Below are positions 7,701 through 11,583 of a stretch of 11,583 nt of DNA, in pieces (the first letter of the stretch is position 1; each line of letters begins with the position of its first letter). The DNA comes from CAZBBB01 sp964490005 (GTDB lineage Bacteria > Planctomycetota > B15-G4): assembly GCA_964490005.1 (NCBI GenBank), contig CAZBBB010000101.1:1-11583 (forward strand). Reading direction: 5' to 3'. Position numbers and translations under genes: made by a program. Under the pieces are notes generated by a model. That model was not told the DNA's origin, searched no databases, and saw only the letters and a program-made list of their open reading frames with translations.

Positions 7701-7875
7701 GCCGTTCGAGCACGCGCTGCAGGATCTCGCCCGCCGCCTTGCGCGTGAAGGTCGTCGCCAGCACCGACTGCGGCGCCTCGCCGGCCGCGAGCAGCGCGAG
7801 GAAGCGCGAACTGAGTTGCCAGGTCTTGCCGGAGCCCGCCGAGGCCATCACGATTTCGGGGACGCGGCCGCTCAT
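4720..7875 (-). CDS. addA: AddA-type helicase-nuclease subunit
   Basis: AddA is the superfamily 1 motor and one of two nucleases of the AddAB complex, which resects double-strand breaks before RecA loading. All UvrD/RecB-type motifs are visible in the 1,051-residue product: Walker A ASAGSGKT (11-18), Ia TTFTRKAAGE (41-50), II LLLDEFQDTSPAQ (359-371), III GDVKQAIYGWRGG (392-404), IV LDLSYRS (424-430), V VTTVHRAKGLEYE (681-693) and VI LYVALTRA (758-765). The C-terminal PD-(D/E)XK nuclease looks complete: His882 in GTVIHGWF, Asp978 in GRIDRL, Asp996 and Lys998 in LIDFKTD, and Gln1017/Tyr1021 in QMQAY. It is somewhat shorter than Bacillus AddA. The ATG at 7875 has GAGG seven bases upstream and overlaps the addB stop (ATGA), so the two are coupled. 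The frame stays open for another 186 codons upstream, but that stretch is Arg-rich shadow sequence inside addB. RecB is the main alternative; the AddB-like partner argues for AddA. Confidence 0.9.
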   Translation of the reverse strand: MSGRVPEIVMASAGSGKTWQLSSRFLALLAAGEAPQSVLATTFTRKAAGEILQRVLERLAHAVLDDDALRRLNEALPDAALTRASASTLLLDALRSLHRWQVRTLDSVFVELAGHLSGDLGLPPGWQLVDEAGKEALREQAVAALLEHATTDERNVLLRELGGGDLSSGVHATLLRRIGKDLRELYLAAPRTAWGAIEAPPAPTGKDWDKALALVDAAIADPPLTKAGKPRAHWVTNLDKLHAALQSSPFDVDAVLKIGIVKKVLADDPTFDGFEISPEVRLVAETLLARGAHDLALDAAQAGRALGSLLEAYEQSFVAVQRARRAWEFGDLPRLLRAAPDVLHDERGAFLRDARTAHLLLDEFQDTSPAQWDVLAPLADEVAGRGAFFCVGDVKQAIYGWRGGNSKLLTSLPARYPDARLLPLDLSYRSAPSVLETVNTVFGALPGSSFLERARGADLLPQWALKFGAHASALRPPPAGEVIVRQVGMGKVNANVRARQLAQAVAQRAAQLRAAHPDWRIGILVRQNERIGPILDALQRLGLHATGEGGYPLTDAPAVQILLSLLHLADHPGDGPAALHVAQSPLGPGLGLREDGRSGASAAARSVRALLLRDGYGACLARWRDLVVAAGACDGWDRLRLAQLVETGHAFDAHASERPSEFVDLVRAQPVEIPAGSGIVVTTVHRAKGLEYEAVLLPELDRPMFADKAERLVARDAEGRITGIAGWLPKAFLERAPAFAAAWEAERARRFEDELCGLYVALTRAIRHLELFVPDETINLSAADLLREALCADSAAAVGDVLHHRRDPSVTEHPVPAPPSRASRPAPTIALRRGGPARALPRRAASLPAGARPSVAELLGAGAAGTEALSARAARTRGTVIHGWFEQVGWLEDGLPDETSLLATGRRQVLQAGLDEALLPRWLDEWRAMLQLPAIAALLSRAAQTGPPGAVPELRREDGFARIVPEDGRDVLVQGRIDRLVCWRQGGHVTAAQLIDFKTDGGPLAALDERARHHAPQMQAYREALAARWSLPPSAVRATLAFVHHGELREV

Positions 7876-10739
7876 GCCCCGTCCTCGCTCTCGTCGTCGT
7901 CGGACTCGTCGAAGCCGCCGCCGTCGGGCAGGCGCAGCGATCCCACGCCGGCCAGCGCCGCCAGGATCGGATCCTCCTCGGGGAAGCTCCCGAGCGCGGC
8001 GAAGGCGCCCTCGGCGCGCATCGCGACGATCGCATCCAGCGCGGCCTGCTCGGCGGAACGCAGCTCGGCCTCGTCCCATGTCGCGGGCGAGAGGCCGGTG
8101 TCGGCCAGCGTGCGCGGCAGACACACATAGGCCAGCGCGGGCGCCGAGGACAATCCCTGCTTGCGCGCAAAGTCGGCCGCGAGCAGCCGGTACAGCGGCA
8201 GCTGCACGTCGCGCCAGCCGCCGTCCCGCTTCGGTCCGTGCACCGCCTTGGGCGTCTTGAGCCTGTCGCCGGTCTTGTAGTCGAGGATGGCCCATTCCTC
8301 GCCGCGCACGTCGATGCGATCGAGGCGGCCCGTGAGCTGCACCGGCCGACCGTCGGCGGGCTGCAGCACGGCGCTGCCGGAGAGTTCGGTGGCGGCCACG
8401 ACCCATCCTTCGGCGCGACGCTGCGCCTGCCACCGCGCGAAGGCCGACAGGCGCAGCCGCGCCGCCTCGAGCTGCACCGTGACGGCCGGCGGCGGCTTGG
8501 CACCGAAAGCCGCGCGCGCCAACTCGTCGAGCCGCCCGAGCAACAGGGCCGCGATGCGTTGCTCGTCGCTCAGGTCGCGCGCGCGAGGCTCGCCGAGCGC
8601 CGCCAACACCTCGTGCAGCAGCGTGCCGAATTGGCCCGGATGCATCTCGTGCGCGCCGTCGTCCGCCGCCTCGACGCGCAGGACCTGCCGCAGATAGAAG
8701 AGGTACGGCGAGCTGAACCAGTCGCGGAAGGCCGTGACGCGGATGCGATCGAGGGGCGGACGCGCGACGAGCAGAACGGGCCCGTGCGGCGACGCGCTCG
8801 AGTCGACGGCGTCCACATCGGCCGCCTCGGCGCCCTTGGCCCAGCGCAGCACGCGCCGCGCGGCGACGTCGGCCGGCGCATGAAACAGCAGCCGCGAAGG
8901 TCGCGCCGGATCGCCGCTCTGCCGGCGGCGCGCCGTGATCAGCGCGCAGTCGGCGCGCGCGTGCAGGATCACGGTCAGCGCATGCGCGTCGCGCGCGAGC
9001 CGCAGCGCGTCGTCAGGCATGCCGAGTCGGGCGCGCAGTCCGTCGGGCAGGCCGCCCGCCGGTTCGGGGAGACGGCCCTCCTCGACGTTGACGATCACGG
9101 TGGCGCGCGCGTCGTCGAGCGGCAACTCGAGCCAGCCGAGCAGCTCCACCGCGTCGCGCCGCGCGGGCGGCGGCAGCGTCGTCATCGCGCACGAGGCCAG
9201 CAGCGCGTCGAGCGCCTCGCCCGCGCCGAAGAGCAAGGCCTCGGCCAGATCTCCCGGCACGCCCTCGGCCTCCGCGAAGACCTTGCCGAGCAGCGCGAGC
9301 GCTGCGCGAGTCGCTTCGTCCAGCGGGTCGCCCGCGCCTTCCGTGTCGCGGTCGCCGTACACGGCCAACAGCACCTCGCGGATCGGCGCGATCCACGCAG
9401 GCAGCGGCGCCCGCGCCGACGCCTGGCGTTGCGGCGTGAGAGGCGCCAGCAGCTCGTCGAGCGCGGTGCTCAGCGCGGTGAGCGCGGCGTTCCTGTCCTG
9501 CTCGTGATGGTCGGTCAGCAACCACGTGTGCGGCCTGGGGCCGGGCAGGTGGCGCGCGTGGTAGGCGTCGAGGCAGGCAGGCAGGTCGGTCTCGCGCAGC
9601 ACCGTTTCGGGACGCGCTCGCAGCCAGGCTTCGAGATCGGGGTGGCGCACGAGCGCCGCCAGATCCTCGAAGCGATCGCGCGACAGCCGTCGGGCAATCG
9701 CCGCGACCAGACGCCACGGCCCCGTGCGCGCGAGCGGCACGCCGACGGCCGGACGCGTCGCGACCTCGTGCACGGCAAGTTGCTGCCCGAGATGCGGGAC
9801 GATCTCGTCGCCCGCGCCGCCGAGGCCCGGCACGCCGAGCGTGACCTCTTCGACACGATGTCGATCGCCCCACGAAGCGAGTACCGAGACCACGCGCGCG
9901 GCGGCGTCGGCGGGGCGCTCGGCCACGTGCCACTGCTCGTCGCGCAGCGGGATCTCGCGGCGCGCCCAGGCGGCGGGCAGCACGGCTCCCAGCGCGTCGA
10001 AGGCGGCCTGCTCGGACGGCGGCGCGCAGACCAGCGCCGAGCTGCGCGACGCGATCTCCGGCAGATCAAGCAGTCGGCGATTGAGGCCGCCGAGCTCGCT
10101 CACGCCGACGAGCACGAGGCGCGCGTGGCGGCTCCGCGCGGCCGCGTCGAGCCGGCCCTCGGCGAGGGCCTGCCGGCGCGCGTCGTGCGGGTCGTCGAGG
10201 CCGAGCGCCGTCAGCCGGCGCCGGTAGGCTTCGTGCGCCGCGGCCAGCGCCTGCCAGCGCGCGCGCTCGGCGCCCGGCGGCGCGAGCGGCACGACGTCGT
10301 GCAGACCCAGCCCCTCGCGGCCCAGTTCGGCGTGCCGGCCGCGCGCCTCCTCGGCCAGCGCGCGCCAGCCGGCGCGATCGTCGTCGGCCGGACGCGCGCG
10401 CCACAGCGCCGCGAGCTGCTCGGGCGGCAGGCCGGCCAGCGCGAGCTGCCAGGCGAGATTGCGCGCCAGGCCCGAGGCGCGCGGGCGCGGCAGCTCGAGC
10501 AGCGCGTCGGTGAGCTGACCGGCGGTCGTGATCTCGGGCGGGACGAGCGCCTCGCCGGCGCGCGCCACGAGCCGCTCGAGCAGGCGGCGGCCGGCGCGCG
10601 CGCCGGGCAGCGCGACGAGCGTGCCCGTCAGGTCGGGTCCGTCGCGCAGCAGCCACGCGGCCGCGGCGTCGAGGCAGGAGGAGGCGTCCGCGGCGGAGGT
10701 CGCGGCCCGCCATCCGGCCTCGTCCCAGCCGAGGAACAC
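7872..10739 (-). CDS. addB: AddB-type PD-(D/E)XK nuclease subunit
   Basis: This is the partner of the downstream addA, which it overlaps by four bases. AddB subunits have an inactive or non-motor helicase-like body and a C-terminal nuclease that cuts one strand. Counting from the GTG at 10739 there are 955 residues. The P-loop position reads VALPGARAGRR (42-52), without the GK(S/T) needed for ATP hydrolysis. The nuclease is intact: His709 in GQFGTLLHEVL, Glu785, Asp807 in GRLDRID, Asp820 and Lys822 in ILDYKTG, and Gln846/Tyr850 in QLPLY. The segment FSSPYLFYLRQVL (675-687) corresponds to the place where iron-sulfur AddB proteins have a Cys-Pro, and no C-terminal cysteine cluster follows, so no such cluster is expected. 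The C-terminus is acidic (943-953). The GTG start lacks a Shine-Dalgarno; an in-frame CTG at 10763, eight codons upstream with a good one, may be the true start (963 residues). The symbol is by family resemblance and context. Confidence 0.82.
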   Translation of the reverse strand: MFLGWDEAGWRAATSAADASSCLDAAAAWLLRDGPDLTGTLVALPGARAGRRLLERLVARAGEALVPPEITTAGQLTDALLELPRPRASGLARNLAWQLALAGLPPEQLAALWRARPADDDRAGWRALAEEARGRHAELGREGLGLHDVVPLAPPGAERARWQALAAAHEAYRRRLTALGLDDPHDARRQALAEGRLDAAARSRHARLVLVGVSELGGLNRRLLDLPEIASRSSALVCAPPSEQAAFDALGAVLPAAWARREIPLRDEQWHVAERPADAAARVVSVLASWGDRHRVEEVTLGVPGLGGAGDEIVPHLGQQLAVHEVATRPAVGVPLARTGPWRLVAAIARRLSRDRFEDLAALVRHPDLEAWLRARPETVLRETDLPACLDAYHARHLPGPRPHTWLLTDHHEQDRNAALTALSTALDELLAPLTPQRQASARAPLPAWIAPIREVLLAVYGDRDTEGAGDPLDEATRAALALLGKVFAEAEGVPGDLAEALLFGAGEALDALLASCAMTTLPPPARRDAVELLGWLELPLDDARATVIVNVEEGRLPEPAGGLPDGLRARLGMPDDALRLARDAHALTVILHARADCALITARRRQSGDPARPSRLLFHAPADVAARRVLRWAKGAEAADVDAVDSSASPHGPVLLVARPPLDRIRVTAFRDWFSSPYLFYLRQVLRVEAADDGAHEMHPGQFGTLLHEVLAALGEPRARDLSDEQRIAALLLGRLDELARAAFGAKPPPAVTVQLEAARLRLSAFARWQAQRRAEGWVVAATELSGSAVLQPADGRPVQLTGRLDRIDVRGEEWAILDYKTGDRLKTPKAVHGPKRDGGWRDVQLPLYRLLAADFARKQGLSSAPALAYVCLPRTLADTGLSPATWDEAELRSAEQAALDAIVAMRAEGAFAALGSFPEEDPILAALAGVGSLRLPDGGGFDESDDDESEDGA

Positions 10740-10760
10740 GCGTTCGATGCCCGGACTGCT

Positions 10761-10775
10761 CAGCGATCCCTCCTC
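10761..10775 (-). promoter_or_regulatory. Strong Shine-Dalgarno and candidate CTG start of addB
   Basis: On the minus strand GAGGAGG (10775-10769) is followed by five bases and an in-frame CTG (10763-10761). From there the protein would begin MSSPGIERVFLGWD, giving a full first beta strand, whereas the GTG at 10739 begins inside that strand and lies 29 bases past the Shine-Dalgarno. No ATG or TTG offers an alternative nearby. Confidence 0.5.
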
Positions 10776-10788
10776 GCGCCTGTGGCCC

Positions 10789-10806
10789 GCGCGCCGCGCG
10801 GCGCGC
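10789..10806. repeat. 18-base perfect palindrome before addB
   Basis: GCGCGCCGCGCGGCGCGC equals its own reverse complement and can fold as a 7-bp stem with a GCGC loop. It ends 13 bases before the addB Shine-Dalgarno on the minus strand, so in RNA it would form a 5'-leader hairpin. It is made only of G and C, which raises the odds of chance occurrence. Confidence 0.45.
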
Positions 10807-10813
10807 CGCGACG

Positions 10814-10843
10814 AGCCTACGGTGCCTCCGGGACGAGCGCCAA
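10814..10843 (-). promoter_or_regulatory. Weak sigma-70-like promoter candidate for addBA
   Basis: On the minus strand TTGGCG (10843-10838; four of six to TTGACA) and TAGGCT (10819-10814; three of six to TATAAT) are separated by 18 bases. Transcription would start near 10807, right at the 18-base palindrome. The -10 match is poor, so this is only the best candidate found. Confidence 0.18.
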
Positions 10844-10960
10844 CGTCCGGCCGCCCTGTCCGTGCGTCGCCTCGACCCGCTGCCCTTCTTCGCGCAGCCG
10901 AGCCGTGGACGACGTGCCGACCTTCCCGAAGAAACGAAGGCCGACCCCGAGCACGACGAC

Positions 10961-10978
10961 CGGCGCGCCGGCGCGCCG
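10961..10978. repeat. 18-base perfect palindrome in the gpmA-addB gap
   Basis: CGGCGCGCCGGCGCGCCG is a perfect palindrome built from two tandem copies of GGCGCGCC. It overlaps an alternative hairpin, CGCCGC-AGA-GCGGCG (10977-10991). It could be structure in the gpmA transcript tail or a protein site; the simple GC composition makes chance a fair explanation. Confidence 0.4.
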
Positions 10979-11041
10979 CCGCAGAGCGGCGCCAACGGTT
11001 CTCGTCCCGGAGGCGCGCGCAGAGTGCGCGGCGCCCTTGGT

Positions 11042-11077
11042 CAGGGAGTGTCCCTGCGGGTGGGACAGGGGCTGTCC
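11042..11077 (-). terminator. Interleaved hairpins 3' of gpmA, possible terminator or switch
   Basis: About 50 bases past the gpmA stop lie two perfect 6-bp hairpins with 3-base loops: CAGGGA-GTG-TCCCTG (11042-11056) and GGACAG-GGG-CTGTCC (11063-11077), plus-strand spelling. A third helix, TGTCCC (11049-11054) with GGGACA (11062-11067), uses one arm of each and excludes both. The location fits the end of the gpmA transcript, but no T-run follows on the minus strand, so intrinsic termination is uncertain. Confidence 0.4.
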
Positions 11078-11126
11078 AACGGAGCGCCGTGCGGAGGGCC
11101 GCGTGCGCGGAGGCGCCGGCTCTTGC

Positions 11127-11583
11127 TCAGCGCCGCCCCTGGTTGGCGACGGCCTGCGCGGCCTTCTTCGCGGCCTCCGGGTCGCCGAGGTAGCGGTGGC
11201 GCAGCGGCTTGAGCTGCGCGTCGAGTTCGTAGACCAGCGGAATGCCGGTCGGGATGTTCAGCTCGACGATGTCGGCGTCGGAGATGCCGTCGAGGTGCTT
11301 GACGAGCGCGCGCAGGCTGTTGCCGTGCGCGGTGATGAGCACGCGCTGCCCGGCGCGGATCGCGGGCGCGATGGTGCCCTCCCAGTACGGCAGGAAGCGC
11401 TCGACGGTGTCCTTGAGGCACTCGGCGACGGGGATCTCGCCCGGCTTCAACGACGCGTAGCGGCGATCGTGGCCGGGCCACATGGGGTCGGTGCGCGCGA
11501 GATCGGGCGGGCGCGTGTCGTAGCTGCGCCGCCAGATCTTGACCTGCGCCTCGCCGTGCTTGGCCGCCGTCTCGGCCTTGTCG
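11127..11583 (-). CDS. gpmA: 2,3-bisphosphoglycerate-dependent phosphoglycerate mutase, 5' end outside the window
   Basis: GpmA interconverts 3- and 2-phosphoglycerate in glycolysis and gluconeogenesis in the cytoplasm, through a phosphohistidine. The visible 151 residues are the C-terminal part; roughly 100 residues are missing, including the RHG motif with the phosphorylated His. Recognisable blocks are KAETAAKHGEAQVKIWRRSY, the PGHDRRYASL segment, ECLKDTVERFLPYWE, VLITAHGNSLRALVKHLDG (with the second active-site His in AHGNS), NIPTGIPLVYELD and the C-terminal YLGDPEAAKKAAQAV. An ATG at 11483 is internal, because conserved GpmA sequence continues upstream of it to the window edge. The TGA stop is at 11127. 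No functional link to addBA is evident beyond shared orientation. Confidence 0.93.
   Translation of the reverse strand, partial: DKAETAAKHGEAQVKIWRRSYDTRPPDLARTDPMWPGHDRRYASLKPGEIPVAECLKDTVERFLPYWEGTIAPAIRAGQRVLITAHGNSLRALVKHLDGISDADIVELNIPTGIPLVYELDAQLKPLRHRYLGDPEAAKKAAQAVANQGRR

Larger units (their letters stand above)
10764..11126. other. Intergenic region between gpmA and addB
   Basis: These 363 bases hold no gene I can defend. They contain three sets of perfect inverted repeats (10789-10806, 10961-10978, 11042-11077), a weak promoter candidate before addB and one possible small minus-strand reading frame (10817-10954, GTG start, 45 residues, no Shine-Dalgarno). A plus-strand frame of 116 codons (10862-11212) has an Arg/Pro/Gly-rich product typical of noncoding GC-rich DNA and runs into gpmA. 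Confidence 0.5.

Noticed and set aside
4741..8130. Plus-strand open frame of 1,129 codons antisense to addA
   Set aside because: The product is Arg/Gln/Gly/Ala-rich with no domain pattern, while the opposite strand has all AddA motifs. Long antisense frames are expected in DNA this rich in G+C.
7876..8433. N-terminal extension of addA by 186 codons
   Set aside because: It is an out-of-frame reading of the addB nuclease region; the ATG at 7875 has a Shine-Dalgarno and precedes the Walker A motif by the usual distance.
4720..10739. Reading the addB-addA pair as a novel defence island
   Set aside because: Both proteins fit the housekeeping AddAB recombination complex, and no toxin, methylase, reverse transcriptase or other defence partner lies beside them.
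11127..11483. A separate small protein starting at ATG 11483
   Set aside because: Conserved GpmA sequence continues upstream of this ATG in the same frame to the window edge, so it is an internal Met.

Overview
The window comes from a very GC-rich bacterium (by eye above 70% G+C, almost every codon ending in G or C, GTG starts common). It holds a dense run of ordinary chromosomal genes in two blocks that converge near position 4,670. I see no tRNA, rRNA, CRISPR array, IS element or phage gene. The taxon cannot be fixed from the sequence. The secreted protease, with a TIG domain and a C-terminal beta-type domain, reminds me of GC-rich Planctomycetota, with Myxococcota or Acidobacteriota as alternatives; this is a low-confidence inference.

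Plus-strand block (1-4628). The 3' part of bioD (dethiobiotin synthetase; its 5' end lies outside the window) overlaps bioA (DAPA aminotransferase) by four bases, so two consecutive steps of biotin synthesis are translationally coupled. After 59 bases comes a nitroreductase-fold flavoprotein whose substrate-lid residues match iodotyrosine deiodinase rather than an ordinary nitroreductase. After 112 bases, including a polypyrimidine leader, comes a secreted metzincin-type zinc metalloprotease: signal peptide, propeptide with a possible cysteine switch, catalytic domain, TIG domain and C-terminal domain.

Minus-strand block (11583-4720). The 3' part of gpmA (cofactor-dependent phosphoglycerate mutase; its 5' end lies outside the window) is followed by 363 bases without a convincing gene but rich in inverted repeats. 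Then come addB and addA, overlapping by four bases, which encode the two subunits of an AddAB-type helicase-nuclease for double-strand break processing. AddA carries all helicase motifs plus a complete nuclease domain. AddB has a degenerate nucleotide-binding loop but a complete nuclease site, and lacks the cysteines of the iron-sulfur AddB class.

No obviously new multi-gene system is present. The items most worth a second look are the iodotyrosine deiodinase-like flavoprotein, the variant metzincin, the reduced AddB with a probable CTG start, and the interleaved hairpins 3' of gpmA.
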